From Pseudanabaena sp. M53BS1SP1A06MG (lineage in GTDB: Bacteria; Cyanobacteriota; Cyanobacteriia; Pseudanabaenales; Pseudanabaenaceae): DNA of 64,000 nt. Shown here in pieces: positions 1 through 9,298 of the stretch; positions within the stretch are counted from its first letter, which is position 1, and each line of letters opens with the position of its first letter. The position numbers were made by a program, and so were the translations under genes. The stretch is taken from positions 1-64,000 of the forward strand of contig JADBWH010000007.1 of NCBI GenBank assembly GCA_020404105.1, given 5' to 3'. The notes under the pieces are model-generated. The model made no database searches. It was not told where the DNA came from and saw only the letters and a program-made list of their open reading frames with translations.

Positions 1-1
1 A

Positions 2-406
2 ACATGGTCGCCCAATACGATCAGCTACACAGGTAACAACCGCACCCACATGATCCGCATTCCTGAAGCAGGACGCTTTGAGTTCCGTCTCGCCGATGGA
101 GCCGCAAATCCCTATCTTCTCCCTGCGGCAATTATTGCCAGTGGGCTTGATGGCATCAGACAGCAACGCCAAGCGGGTCAACGCTATGACAATAATTCCT
201 ACACCGATCCGCTTCCCTTTGTCACAGTGAAACAGTTGCCAGCGAATCTTTTAGATGCGTTGCGATGTTTGCAAGCAAATACGATTTTGCCCGATGTGTT
301 AGGTGCAGAGTTTGTACAATCCTATATCAAGTTAAAGCAACGCGAATGGAATGAGTACAGCACTCGCATTAGTCCTTGGGAATTGGAACACACCTTAGAT
401 TGTTAA
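2..406 (+). CDS. Glutamine synthetase, GlnT-like (C-terminal part)
   Basis: This is the carboxy-terminal ~134 residues of a glutamine synthetase cut by the window edge; the frame is open from base 2. The segment carries GNNRTHMIR followed by GRFEFRLADGAANPYLLPA, the conserved C-terminal active-site region of the GlnT-like branch. These enzymes join ammonia, or in some members methylamine, to glutamate with ATP in the cytoplasm. The sequence ends normally with TAA. Which substrate it uses cannot be decided from this fragment, and glnA proper could lie elsewhere in the genome. The family is clear; the subfamily is inferred. Confidence 0.85.
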   Translation, partial: TWSPNTISYTGNNRTHMIRIPEAGRFEFRLADGAANPYLLPAAIIASGLDGIRQQRQAGQRYDNNSYTDPLPFVTVKQLPANLLDALRCLQANTILPDVLGAEFVQSYIKLKQREWNEYSTRISPWELEHTLDC

Positions 407-490
407 CGATCGCAAGAAACGGTTAGCCCAAGCATCAAATCATTGCTAAATTGGGTGTAAACCCTCATATTGCTGAGCATAAACTCCCCG

Positions 491-1360
491 ATGGACAAAT
501 TTTTAGATGAGAATATGGGCGATCGCGCAACCTATGAACTGATGGCAAAAGCGATCGCCTTTATTCTTCAGAACCATCGACAACAGCCATACCTCGCCGC
601 GATCGCGCAGCAGGTACATCTGAGCGAATATCACTTTCAGCGCTTGTTTACTAAATGGGCGGGGATTAGTCCCAAGCGATTTTTGCAATATCTGACGGTG
701 GAATATGCTAAGTCTAAAATTGCGGAAACAAAGAACTTATTGGAACTGACTGGAGATGTGGGTTTATCAAGTTCAGGACGATTACATGACCTATTTGTGA
801 ATCTCGAAGCGATGTCACCGCAAGAGTTTAAAACTGGTGGTGCGGGTTTAGAGATTTGCTATGGCATCCATGAAACCATGTTTGGAGATTGCCTGATTGC
901 TACTACAGAGCGCGGTATTTGTAATTTATATTTTCTGGATGGAATGAATGATCAGGCTGCTGAATTAATGCTGCGAGAGGAATGGTCAAACGCTGAGATT
1001 ATCAGCGATCGCCAAATTACGCAACCAATTTGCGATCGATTATTTAGCCATCTTCCTAATCTGAATAACACGAAACAACCACCCCTAAAGGTCTACGTCA
1101 AAGGCACTAATTCCCAAATTCAAGTCTGGCGAGCGCTTCTGCGGATACCCTTTGGTGGGATTACGACTTATCAGGGCTTAGGTCGATCACTTGGTCGTCC
1201 CAATGCTGCTAGAGTGATCGGTAATGCTGTTGGCAGCAATCCCATTAGCTTCCTGATTCCATGTCATCGGGTGATTAGGGAATCAGGTGAACTAGGCGGC
1301 TATCGCTGGGGATTGGAACGCAAGACGGCAATATTGGGCTGGGAAGCTAGTCATCACTAA
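491..1360 (+). CDS. AraC-type HTH / methylated-DNA-cysteine S-methyltransferase (Ada-like)
   Basis: Bifunctional alkylation-repair protein of 289 residues. An AraC-type helix-turn-helix region (roughly residues 20-105) precedes an O6-alkylguanine-DNA alkyltransferase domain, where IPCHRVIRESGELGGYRWG holds the acceptor cysteine (C258). The enzyme takes the alkyl group off O6-alkylguanine onto that cysteine and is used once. The N-terminal zinc domain of E. coli Ada, which senses methylphosphotriesters, is absent, so self-induction by that route is not expected. The ATG at 491 is preferred over an in-frame TTG at 470; neither has a good ribosome site. The stop overlaps the convergent downstream gene by four bases. 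Confidence 0.88.
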   Translation: MDKFLDENMGDRATYELMAKAIAFILQNHRQQPYLAAIAQQVHLSEYHFQRLFTKWAGISPKRFLQYLTVEYAKSKIAETKNLLELTGDVGLSSSGRLHDLFVNLEAMSPQEFKTGGAGLEICYGIHETMFGDCLIATTERGICNLYFLDGMNDQAAELMLREEWSNAEIISDRQITQPICDRLFSHLPNLNNTKQPPLKVYVKGTNSQIQVWRALLRIPFGGITTYQGLGRSLGRPNAARVIGNAVGSNPISFLIPCHRVIRESGELGGYRWGLERKTAILGWEASHH

Positions 1361-1995
1361 CGCTGCAACATTGCCCAAACAAAACCTGAGCCTTTGCCTT
1401 GAACTCTTGCCATCTGAATCCATAGCAAAGTCATATGTTCTAAATGTAAGCTCATGGATAATTTACCTGTATCCACTGGTTCCCATCCTAATTGCGAACA
1501 GAGAGAACTTACCATCTCTTTTGCAGTTTGATTATTCCCAGCGATTAGCATTGCAGGTTTGAGATCACCATAGCCAGCATAGGTACTATCTTCAAAGTTC
1601 TCAAACCCATATATAGTAAAGGCTTTCACTACATGGGCATTAGGTACAAATTCTTGAACAGTTTCACTCCCTGAGATTTGGCTTTGCAGACCATGCGATA
1701 AATTTGCACCAACGGGATTAGTGCAATCCACTAAAATTTTGCCGTCTAGTAATGATTTCACAGGAGCAAGTGCCGTCTCGATCGCATTAAAAGGAGTTGC
1801 TAAAAATACAATTTCTGCTTCTTGGACTGCTTCTATTAGAGATTTGACGATTAGTTCAGAATTACGTTTAGAAGCCTCTAAAACTGACTTAGATTCAGGA
1901 TTACGGGCGGCAATGAAGACTTGATGACCGAGTTTTTGTAAGCGATCGGCTAGGGGTGCGCCAACGTTACCAGTACCAATGAAGGCAATTCTCAT
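1357..1995 (-). CDS. NAD(P)-binding oxidoreductase (NADPH:F420-reductase-like)
   Basis: Protein of 212 residues starting MRIAFIGTGNVGAPLADRL, a textbook GxGxxG Rossmann dinucleotide fold of the F420_oxidored type. Further conserved stretches are FLATPFNAIETAL and ILVDCTNPVG. Such proteins reduce unknown small substrates with NAD(P)H; most bacterial members without F420 are orphan reductases, and the substrate here is unknown. It is divergent from a LysR gene starting 165 bp away, the usual arrangement of a LysR regulator and its target, so control by that regulator is inferred. Its 3' end overlaps the Ada-like gene on the other strand. Confidence 0.8.
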   Translation of the reverse strand: MRIAFIGTGNVGAPLADRLQKLGHQVFIAARNPESKSVLEASKRNSELIVKSLIEAVQEAEIVFLATPFNAIETALAPVKSLLDGKILVDCTNPVGANLSHGLQSQISGSETVQEFVPNAHVVKAFTIYGFENFEDSTYAGYGDLKPAMLIAGNNQTAKEMVSSLCSQLGWEPVDTGKLSMSLHLEHMTLLWIQMARVQGKGSGFVWAMLQR

Positions 1996-2103
1996 CTAGT
2001 TACTCCTAAATATCTACATCAAGTGTGGATCGAGTATCGTTCATTTGTCCAATGGATAATTTATATAAAAATCATTCATGGTATAAATAATGGGTAGTGC
2101 CAA

Positions 2104-2150
2104 CAAGTAATTGTATTGTGGGCGCGAAGCGCCCACAATACAATTACTTG
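2104..2150. other. Perfect 22-bp intergenic hairpin with GAA loop
   Basis: Two exactly complementary 22-base arms flank the triloop GAA, the centre reading GGGCGCGAAGCGCCC. It lies in the divergent space between the oxidoreductase and the LysR gene and ends ten bases before the LysR ATG, so it would fold in the leader of that mRNA. There is no T-tract, so an ordinary terminator is unlikely. It belongs to the triloop hairpin class seen throughout the window. Confidence 0.85.
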
Positions 2151-2159
2151 ACATGACTA

Positions 2160-3071
2160 ATGAATTTTGAGTTAAACAAAATTGATCTGAATCTGTTGGT
2201 GGTATTTGATGCCTTGATGCACGATCGCCATGTTACTCGTGCGGGAGAACGTATTGGCTTGAGCCAACCAGCGATGAGTAACGCTCTAGCACGATTGCGG
2301 CATTTGACCAAGGATCGACTGTTTATCAGGGCAAAATCAGGACTACAACCGACACCTGTCGCGATCGCCTTAGCAAACCAAATTCAACCTGCTTTGCAAC
2401 AGATTCATCTAGCGCTGTCATCGGAAGCAGGATTTGAGCCAATGACAAGTGATCGCGTATTTGCGATCGGCATGACTGACTATGTGGAATTTGTGATGTT
2501 ACCGCTATTATTAGATCAATTAGAACAGGTTGCGCCCAATCTGAAAATTCAAGTGCGAACAGGCGATCGGCAGCAGCTTTTTGATTTGTTAGATAACGGC
2601 AAAGTCGATCTGATCTGTGGTGTATTTCCTGAACAGATTCCTTGGCATCAAGAACAGTTACTCTTTAAAGAGCGATTTGTTTGTGCCTGTCGTCAAGACC
2701 ATTATTTAATTCAAGATTCTCTATCATTAGAAGAATATCTCACAACTTCCCATCTACTCATTTCGATTAAAGAAGATATGGTTGGGAGAGTTGATGATAC
2801 CCTTGCTATCCAAGGACTCAGCCGTAATATCAGGCTTTCTATTCCTCATTTTCTGGTTGCGCCCTCTATCATTGCGCGTACAGACTTGATTACTACTCTC
2901 GCCGAACGAATTGCGATCGCTTTTGCTAAGGACTTGAACCTCAAAGTTTTTCCTTGTCCCTTAGAAATTGATGGCTTTTCCGTAGTCATGCGCTGGCATC
3001 AAAGCACAACCAATCAAAGCACCCATAAATGGTTACGCCAGCTTTTTACTGAAATTGCAGTCAATATTTAA
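2160..3071 (+). CDS. LysR-family transcriptional regulator
   Basis: A 303-residue LysR-type regulator. The N-terminal winged helix-turn-helix (about residues 9-68, with LSQPAMSNALARLR as recognition region) is followed by a substrate-binding LysR domain of normal length. The DLNLLVVFDALM start resembles the NodD/PnbR-like subgroup. It is transcribed away from the NAD(P)-binding oxidoreductase, which is its most likely target. The ATG lies ten bases after a perfect hairpin, and no clear Shine-Dalgarno sequence is visible. The effector cannot be predicted. Confidence 0.9.
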   Translation: MNFELNKIDLNLLVVFDALMHDRHVTRAGERIGLSQPAMSNALARLRHLTKDRLFIRAKSGLQPTPVAIALANQIQPALQQIHLALSSEAGFEPMTSDRVFAIGMTDYVEFVMLPLLLDQLEQVAPNLKIQVRTGDRQQLFDLLDNGKVDLICGVFPEQIPWHQEQLLFKERFVCACRQDHYLIQDSLSLEEYLTTSHLLISIKEDMVGRVDDTLAIQGLSRNIRLSIPHFLVAPSIIARTDLITTLAERIAIAFAKDLNLKVFPCPLEIDGFSVVMRWHQSTTNQSTHKWLRQLFTEIAVNI

Positions 3072-3214
3072 AGTTGTATCTACTATAATTGATGTAAGAG
3101 TTATTATATGGATTTTAGGTTTTATCATCTATATTCTAGCTATAAAAAACTTAAGCATCTAAGTCACATAAATTTAGCTGTGAGCAATTTCAAACTTTGT
3201 AAACAAAAATATAC

Positions 3215-3242
3215 TTGCAATTTTGGTAAAAACAACTATAAT
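3215..3242 (+). promoter_or_regulatory. Sigma-70-type promoter for pncB
   Basis: TTGCAA at 3215-3220 and a perfect TATAAT at 3237-3242 are separated by 16 bp, 32 bp before the pncB ATG. Initiation would fall near 3249, giving a short leader. This is sequence evidence only. Confidence 0.55.
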
Positions 3243-3274
3243 AGGGCTATACATAAAACTACCCCACTAAAGCC

Positions 3275-4621
3275 ATGAGCGCGATAACCGTCAATCCTGC
3301 TGTGAGCCTGAAATCCGATACTCTAAACATCGCTACAGATGAATATGGATTGCTCACTGACCTTTATCAACTGACGATGGGTGCTTGTTATGTGCAAGAG
3401 GGATGCGATCGCAAGCGAGCTAGTTTCGAGTTATTCGTGCGTCGTCTTCCTGATGGATTTGGATACTTAATTGCAATGGGGATCGCCCAAGCCGTAGAAT
3501 ACTTACAAAATCTGAGATTCACCACACAGCAAATCGCCGCTTTACAAGCGACAGGAATATTTGAGAATGCGAATCAACGATTTTGGGAATTGCTAAAAAA
3601 CTTCCGTTTTGAAGGTGATCTCTGGGCTGTTCCTGAAGGTATGGCTATGTTTGCTAACGAGCCTTTTTTGAGGGTTGAAGCTCCCCTCTGGCAAGCACAA
3701 TTAGTGGAAACCTATTTACTAAATGCCATCAACTATCAAACCCTAATTGCCACCAGAGCCGCAAGAATGCGTGATGTAGCAGGCGATCACCTTACCCTTT
3801 TAGAATTTGGCACAAGACGTGCCTTCAGTCCGCAAGCTTCACTCTGGGCAGCTAGAGCAGCACTTGCAGCAGGCATGGATGCTACTTCTAATGTATTAGC
3901 AGCACTAAAACTGGGCAGACAACCTAGCGGCACGATGGCTCATGCGTTAGTTATGGCTTTGACTGCAATGGAAGGCAGTGAAGCTCAAGCATTTAGTGCT
4001 TTCCATCAAGTTTTTCCTAATAGTCCTCTGTTAATCGACACCTTCGATACGATCGCTGCTGCTCGTAATCTTGCCGAGAAGTTCAAATCTGGTGAGATGC
4101 AAGTAAAAGGAGTTCGCATTGACTCAGGTGATATTGCCGCAGTTTCTAAAGAAGTAAAAGCACTTCTACCTCATGCTGCCATTTTTGCCAGTGGTGACAT
4201 TGACGAAGCTGAGATTCTCCGTTTGAAAGCATTAGGAGCGCCCATTGATGGCTATGGGATCGGTACAAAACTAGTTACAGGTGTGCCCGTAAATGGAGTT
4301 TATAAGTTAGTCGAAATTGATAATATTCCTGTTTCCAAAAAGTCAAGCGGTAAGCAATCGATCGCAGGTCGTAAGCAAATCTGGCGCAGTTTGGAGAATG
4401 GAGTTGTCAAAGGCGATCGCTTCACCCATATTGCTGCCATTCCTCAAGCTGATGAGCAACCTCTCTTAGAATTAATCATGCACAATGGCGAATTATTAAA
4501 GCCTTTGGATGATTTAGATGCGATCGCTAAACGCACTCGTAAATCTGTGCAGTCTTTACCTTCAGCAGTTCGTAATATCCCAAACCTAGCGACAATTCCT
4601 GTAAAAGTTGATATAGCTTAA
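3275..4621 (+). CDS. pncB: Nicotinate phosphoribosyltransferase
   Basis: Cytoplasmic enzyme of 448 residues that joins nicotinate to PRPP in an ATP-assisted reaction, giving nicotinate mononucleotide for the Preiss-Handler route to NAD. Recognisable family segments are LLTDLYQLTMGACYVQEG near the N terminus, LLEFGTRRAFSPQ in the centre, VRIDSGDI in the phosphate-binding region and YGIGTKLVTG after it. Length fits the family. A good promoter lies just upstream. The TAA stop is also the first base triplet of an inserted miniature repeat (4619-4767), so the last codons may have been altered by that insertion. The gene appears monocistronic. Confidence 0.93.
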   Translation: MSAITVNPAVSLKSDTLNIATDEYGLLTDLYQLTMGACYVQEGCDRKRASFELFVRRLPDGFGYLIAMGIAQAVEYLQNLRFTTQQIAALQATGIFENANQRFWELLKNFRFEGDLWAVPEGMAMFANEPFLRVEAPLWQAQLVETYLLNAINYQTLIATRAARMRDVAGDHLTLLEFGTRRAFSPQASLWAARAALAAGMDATSNVLAALKLGRQPSGTMAHALVMALTAMEGSEAQAFSAFHQVFPNSPLLIDTFDTIAAARNLAEKFKSGEMQVKGVRIDSGDIAAVSKEVKALLPHAAIFASGDIDEAEILRLKALGAPIDGYGIGTKLVTGVPVNGVYKLVEIDNIPVSKKSSGKQSIAGRKQIWRSLENGVVKGDRFTHIAAIPQADEQPLLELIMHNGELLKPLDDLDAIAKRTRKSVQSLPSAVRNIPNLATIPVKVDIA

Positions 4622-4767
4622 CGTGAGTTCGGGATAATTTGAAACAGGCTTTGAGAGAGGGTTTGCTACGCAAACCCTCTCTCAAAGCCCAAAAGTAAAA
4701 GCCTTGCTTAGCAAGGCTTTTACTTTTGGGCTTTTAAAATTTGCCAGCTTAACCCGAACTGACGTTA
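4619..4767. repeat. Miniature inverted-repeat element, family B copy 1
   Basis: A 149-bp element with 15-bp terminal inverted repeats: TAACGTGAGTTCGGG on the left and the complement of TAACGTCAGTTCGGG on the right, differing at one base. The inside holds two successive hairpins, GGTTTGC-TAC-GCAAACC and GCCTTGC-TTA-GCAAGGC. A second copy lies at 11251-11398. There is no coding capacity, so it would depend on a transposase elsewhere. Confidence 0.85.
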
Positions 4768-4861
4768 GCTTAGGGAACATATCATACAATTTTTGTAATC
4801 TAGGCAGAATAATATGCTAGATTGCTTGACAATCACTGAAGCACAGTAACAATTACCAGCA

Positions 4862-5074
4862 ATGTTAAGGAATCTCAGAGATCCAGCGATTATTACCCAA
4901 GACGTTAAGCATGTGCTTTTTGCGCTGATTATGGAGTAGTTTGCTTCTTTGGTGGAAACAATAGATATTTTAAGAGATCGCGAGTTTATGTCAGAATTGG
5001 GGGAAGAAATCTGAAAAGTAGATTTAGGAGAAACAGTTAATTTAGAAGTCTTGAAGTTAGATTTTGGTTTCTAA
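4862..5074 (+). pseudogene. Decayed small antitoxin-like gene
   Basis: One frame reads as a plausible 70-residue protein starting MLRNLRDPAIITQDVKHVLF and containing DREFMSELGEEI, but it is broken by TAG at 4937 and TGA at 5012 before a final TAA. The short length and the acidic C-terminal half resemble antitoxin-type small proteins that cyanobacteria carry in toxin-antitoxin pairs. That identity is inference; I do not recognise the exact family. No matching toxin is next to it, only a decayed transposase. Confidence 0.45.
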
Positions 5075-5098
5075 TTTCTTCCTTTCATAAGATACAAA

Positions 5099-5608
5099 AT
5101 GGGTTCTATAGTCCGTGAACTTGAACCTAACTTGTTTCTATACGATGTTGTGGTTTGTTCATTGAGTCTTAAGCGTAAAATCCGTCTTGCTTTTCTTCTT
5201 GACAGTCGTAATCCAGAATGCATCGGTCGAGTACTTTTGTTCTCAAATGATATTCATCTTGACGCATCTGATATTTTTAATTTTTACAAAGCTCGTTTTT
5301 AGATTGAATTTATCTTTCAGGATGCTAGGCAGTTTACGGGGTTAGCCGATAGTCAAGCTCGTGTCTTGACCAAACTCGATTTTCATTTCAATGCTAGTCT
5401 CATGGCTTTAAATCTCAATAAGTTTGAGGCAATTCAACTCCATCAATCCCCTAAACCTTTTGTTTTCTCTATGGCTAGTTATAAACGTCTCTCTCTCAAT
5501 CGTCATTTACTAGACCGCTTTATTTCCCTGATAGACTTAGATTCTACTTTGATTAAGTCTCATCCTAACTTTCCAGTCCTTTGTTCCTACGGGGCTATTG
5601 TTTACTAA
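5099..5608 (+). pseudogene. Transposase remnant, IS4-like C-terminal half
   Basis: One frame carries the carboxy half of a DDE transposase: IFNFYKARF, an in-frame TAG at 5300, then IEFIFQDARQFTGL and KLDFHFNASLMALNL. The F-x-I-E-F segment normally holds the catalytic glutamate, with glutamine before it; CAG to TAG at that codon explains the stop. The C-terminal RHLLDRFISLIDLDSTLIKSHPNFP is intact to the natural end. The N-terminal half and both insertion-sequence ends are missing, so the element is dead. About 217 bp from here to the next gene show nothing recognisable. Confidence 0.75.
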
Positions 5609-5825
5609 TTTTGTCCGCAGTATTGCAGATAATTACGGGCTTAGCAAGGTTTGAGGATTTATGTGGGAATGGAAGCCCTGCTAAAAAGATTTTCCATAAA
5701 TGCAATATGCACTGCAGGTTTTTGAGTTTTACGAGTTTTACAAGTTTTATATTTAATTGCGCCAGCTACTTATAGGATGTAGTAGGAGTCTCAGTGATTC
5801 TTTTTTGTTCGTTTCAACTTAGTCC

Positions 5826-7925
5826 ATGAACTTCACTAGACTAGTCAACAAAAGCTCTTTAAAATTTCGGCTTAGTATCGCAGTAGTTGTACCGTTAATT
5901 TTACAAATTGTTGCTGTCGTTGGATTAGTTAGTTATTTGTCCTACCGCAATGGTCAAGAATCGGTAAATCGGTTAGCCAGTCAAGTCAGGACAGAGGTGG
6001 CTTCCCGAACTAACCAAGTTTTAGAAGGATATTTAAAAATCTCCTATCAAATCACCAAAAACAACATTAATGCATTAAAGCTTAAGCAGATTAATCTGGA
6101 GGATAAGGAAACTATAGAGCGTTACTTTGCAGCACAATTGCAGGTTTATCCAATGTTAGGGGAGATTTTTGTCGGACAGCCCGATGGTACTACGATCTAT
6201 GTCGGGCGTAAATTTGATGGTAGCTTGCTCGCAGCAACCACGATTACAGTTCCCCATCGAGCCCTCTATCAACTGGATAATTTAGGCGATCGCCGTAAAT
6301 TTGAGAAATTTGATACTTTTGATGCCCGTACTCACCCTTGGTATAAGACAGCCACAGAAAAACATGGACAATCATGGTCAGGGGTTTTCCATTCACGCAC
6401 CATTCGGAATTTAGGAATGGTGGCATCAGAGCCATATTATGACCAACAGGGAAATCTTGTGGCTGTATTTTCTAATTTTATTATGCTACAAGGAATTACT
6501 GATTTCCTAACTAGTCTGAAGATTAGCCCTACAGGACAAGTTTTTGTGATGGATCAGAAAGGATTTTTGATTGCGACTTCCACTGGCGAACATTCTTTCC
6601 TTACCAAGGATACAGATGGAAGTTTGCAACAAATTCAGGCGATCAAAAGCCAAAATCTTCTTACTGCCAGAGCCGTGAAATATTTACAGGAAGAGGTTGG
6701 AGACTTCAAACAGATTCGGAGAATGCACGAACTTGCTTTTGATATAGATGGAAAACGTCAATATTTACTGGCTCAGCCTTATTCCGATGGCAAAGGTCTT
6801 GATTGGTTAGTAGTTGTAGTGTTTCCAGAAGCAGATTTTATGGAACAGATTAACCAAAACACTCAAAACATTCTGTTGCTTAGTATTGTCGCGTTAGTTT
6901 TGGTAATTGGACTAGGGATGTTGACGGCAAAGCTCATTACCACCCCGATCTTGCGAGTTTGTCAAGCTGTCAATCGATTAGCCAAGGGGGATCTAAGCGG
7001 ACAGATTGCTCCTAGCGCGATCACCGAAATCAATGATCTATCCAATGCGTTTAATCAGATGTCGGCACAGCTTAAGGAAGACTTTGAGACCTTAGAAGAT
7101 GAGGTTAGAGAGCGTACCGCGGATTTAGCGATCGCCAATCAAGAAATCATTATCCTCAATGAGAACCTCCATAAAGATTTTTGGCGACTAGGGTCGGCAA
7201 TCGATGTTGTACGCCAGATGCAGATGATGATTTTACCCAATGCCAAAGAGTTGAAAATAGAAGGCTTAGATATTGCAGCTTATATGAATGCGGCGGCGGA
7301 TATTGGGGGAGATTATTATGAAGTTCTCAATAGTGATGGAGTCGTCACCTTGGGGATTGGCGATGTGACAGGACATGGGCTAGAGAGTGGCATTTTGATG
7401 TTGATGACACAAACAGCCGTGAGAACTCTCAAGGAAAGCGGTGAAACAGATCCTGTAAGGTTTCTGGATATTTTAAATCGCACTCTCTATAAAAATGTGC
7501 AACGCATTAATTCTGAGAAATGTTTAACACTATCAATTCTCAATTATGCCAATGGGCAAGTCAGCATTAGCGGTCAGCATGAAGAAACAATTGTGGTACG
7601 TAAGACTGGTGCGATCGAGCGAATTGATACGATGGATTTGGGATTCCCAATCGCCTTGGATGGTGATATTACTGCTTTTATCAATCAGGTGATAGTTGAG
7701 CTACAGCATGGTGATGGGGTGATATTGTATACGGATGGTATTCCTGAAGCCTATGATATTCATAAAAATATTTATGGCATTGAACGCATGTGTTATGTCA
7801 TTAGTCAGTATTGGCATTTACCATCTGAACAGATTAAAGATGCGATTATCACCGATGTAATGCGACATATAGGTGAACAGAAGGTGTATGACGATATTAC
7901 TTTATTAATTCTTAAGCGGGAGTAA
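5826..7925 (+). CDS. dCache-HAMP-SpoIIE (PP2C-type) sensor phosphatase
   Basis: Inner-membrane signalling protein of 699 residues. A transmembrane helix at about 19-42 and another at about 348-371 enclose a ~300-residue extracytoplasmic sensor of dCache type. A HAMP segment (about 370-425), a short coiled coil and a SpoIIE/RsbU phosphatase domain (about 490-699) follow, with GGDYYEVL and GIGDVTGHGLESG supplying metal-binding acids. Proteins of this layout dephosphorylate anti-sigma-factor antagonists in partner-switching pathways. No antagonist or anti-sigma kinase gene is adjacent, so the partner must lie elsewhere. The gene stands alone between a transposase relic and tilS. Confidence 0.88.
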   Translation: MNFTRLVNKSSLKFRLSIAVVVPLILQIVAVVGLVSYLSYRNGQESVNRLASQVRTEVASRTNQVLEGYLKISYQITKNNINALKLKQINLEDKETIERYFAAQLQVYPMLGEIFVGQPDGTTIYVGRKFDGSLLAATTITVPHRALYQLDNLGDRRKFEKFDTFDARTHPWYKTATEKHGQSWSGVFHSRTIRNLGMVASEPYYDQQGNLVAVFSNFIMLQGITDFLTSLKISPTGQVFVMDQKGFLIATSTGEHSFLTKDTDGSLQQIQAIKSQNLLTARAVKYLQEEVGDFKQIRRMHELAFDIDGKRQYLLAQPYSDGKGLDWLVVVVFPEADFMEQINQNTQNILLLSIVALVLVIGLGMLTAKLITTPILRVCQAVNRLAKGDLSGQIAPSAITEINDLSNAFNQMSAQLKEDFETLEDEVRERTADLAIANQEIIILNENLHKDFWRLGSAIDVVRQMQMMILPNAKELKIEGLDIAAYMNAAADIGGDYYEVLNSDGVVTLGIGDVTGHGLESGILMLMTQTAVRTLKESGETDPVRFLDILNRTLYKNVQRINSEKCLTLSILNYANGQVSISGQHEETIVVRKTGAIERIDTMDLGFPIALDGDITAFINQVIVELQHGDGVILYTDGIPEAYDIHKNIYGIERMCYVISQYWHLPSEQIKDAIITDVMRHIGEQKVYDDITLLILKRE

Positions 7926-7942
7926 TCGAGATATGTGAATTG

Positions 7943-7982
7943 TTAATAACTGATATTTGTTCCACGTAACATCAGTTATTAA
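7943..7982. repeat. Deletion remnant of miniature element family C
   Basis: The reverse strand holds the first 24 bases of the family C element at 28481 (ACTGATGTTACGTGGAAC and onward) followed directly by an inverted end, so only the outer part of an element is left. It forms a hairpin with 12-base arms between the convergent phosphatase and tilS genes. Confidence 0.65.
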
Positions 7983-8033
7983 TTAAAGCTAGCTGAGCGC
8001 AGTCAAAGCCATAACTTTGAACTTTGGTATAAA

Positions 8034-9056
8034 TCATCTCGAACTTGCGTTATCTCCTTTGCGAAGATAGATCCAAGGATGTTCAATAACAGCCACAACG
8101 TTCCCCTTAAATGGTTCACTCTGTGAGCGATTAGGAGCATCTAGTAACTTTAAAAAACGCTCCACATCCTCAAAATTTACCTGATGGATTAAGTAATGTG
8201 ATAGAAACTGCCTGATGATTCTTCTTTGCAAAGCTAAAGGCTGATGCTGCAAAAGTTGACGTTGTAAACTAGGTTGATGTGCATCCCAGATTACAGAGAC
8301 CCCTTCTTCAAAAAATTTATGAGCTTGATGCTCTAAATAGCTCACATCACTATACAAAATCTCGGCAGTTTGCGCGATTGCTCTTTCTATCTGGGGATTA
8401 AAATGCTCTTGCAAATAGGGAATTGTTTCTAAACGTAAACGATTGCGGCGATAGTCGAGACTTTGATTAGTAATATCTTCCCAAATAGGAATTTGATTTT
8501 CCAGACAAAACGCTGCGGTTTCATAACGACTGACATTTAATAAAGGTCGCACTAAGTTAATCTCAGTCGTAAGCGATCGCTGCCAAGCCAAAGCTGCTAA
8601 TCCATCAGCACCACTACCTCGCATCAAGTTATACAAGAGAGTTTCAACGCGATCGCTACGGGTATGCCCTGTCATTACATAATTACATTGATTGACCTGC
8701 GCCATTTCCACCAATTTTGCATAGCGCCATTCCCTTGCCTCAGCCTCACTTTTAGAAGGAGTCTCAGCGATCCTCATACAAAAATGGATTCCCCATCCCC
8801 TTGCAAGGTTTTCAACATGAATAGCATTTGCCCTAGAGTCGCTACGCCACTGATGATCACAATGTCCAATCGTGAGACTCCAATTGTATTTTACCTGCTG
8901 TATTAACAGGATTTTAGCTAAACATAGAGAGTCCTGTCCACCAGATACCGCTACTAAAAGATTGGCTCCTCTTAAATCTCTTAAATCAAGATGCGATCGC
9001 ATAACTACATTTAGCTCAGCCCGCAATCGCTTAGTAAAGTACCTAGCTACACTCAA
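8034..9056 (-). CDS. tilS: tRNA(Ile)-lysidine synthase
   Basis: Protein of 340 residues that puts lysine on C34 of the CAU-anticodon tRNA(Ile), changing decoding from AUG to AUA; an essential cytoplasmic enzyme. The N-type ATP-pyrophosphatase loop SGGQDS is at about residues 39-44, with the family segments GHCDHQWR, TGHTRSDRVETLLYNLMRGSG and RRNRLR further on. The chosen start is a TTG giving MSVARYF and leaves the usual ~35 residues before the loop; the next ATG, at residue 19, would cut the N terminus short. It has no obvious operon partner. Confidence 0.9.
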   Translation of the reverse strand: MSVARYFTKRLRAELNVVMRSHLDLRDLRGANLLVAVSGGQDSLCLAKILLIQQVKYNWSLTIGHCDHQWRSDSRANAIHVENLARGWGIHFCMRIAETPSKSEAEAREWRYAKLVEMAQVNQCNYVMTGHTRSDRVETLLYNLMRGSGADGLAALAWQRSLTTEINLVRPLLNVSRYETAAFCLENQIPIWEDITNQSLDYRRNRLRLETIPYLQEHFNPQIERAIAQTAEILYSDVSYLEHQAHKFFEEGVSVIWDAHQPSLQRQLLQHQPLALQRRIIRQFLSHYLIHQVNFEDVERFLKLLDAPNRSQSEPFKGNVVAVIEHPWIYLRKGDNASSR

Positions 9057-9298
9057 GATTCAACTCCACAAATCTAAAATTATTAAATCTGATAAAAAAC
9101 AACAAATTAATGACATTTAAGGACATCATAATGTAATATTAAAAGCCTTCGGCGCAAAAAATTCGTGCTAAAGCCCCGAAAAATATTTCATTTTTGTGTT
9201 GTTTTAATGAGAATCGTTGATTTCTCTGAGTGTCTTGAGTCTAGGATTGCACGATTTTGTTAAGTTCAGCAAATTTAGCTCATGGGTGAGGAATATAA

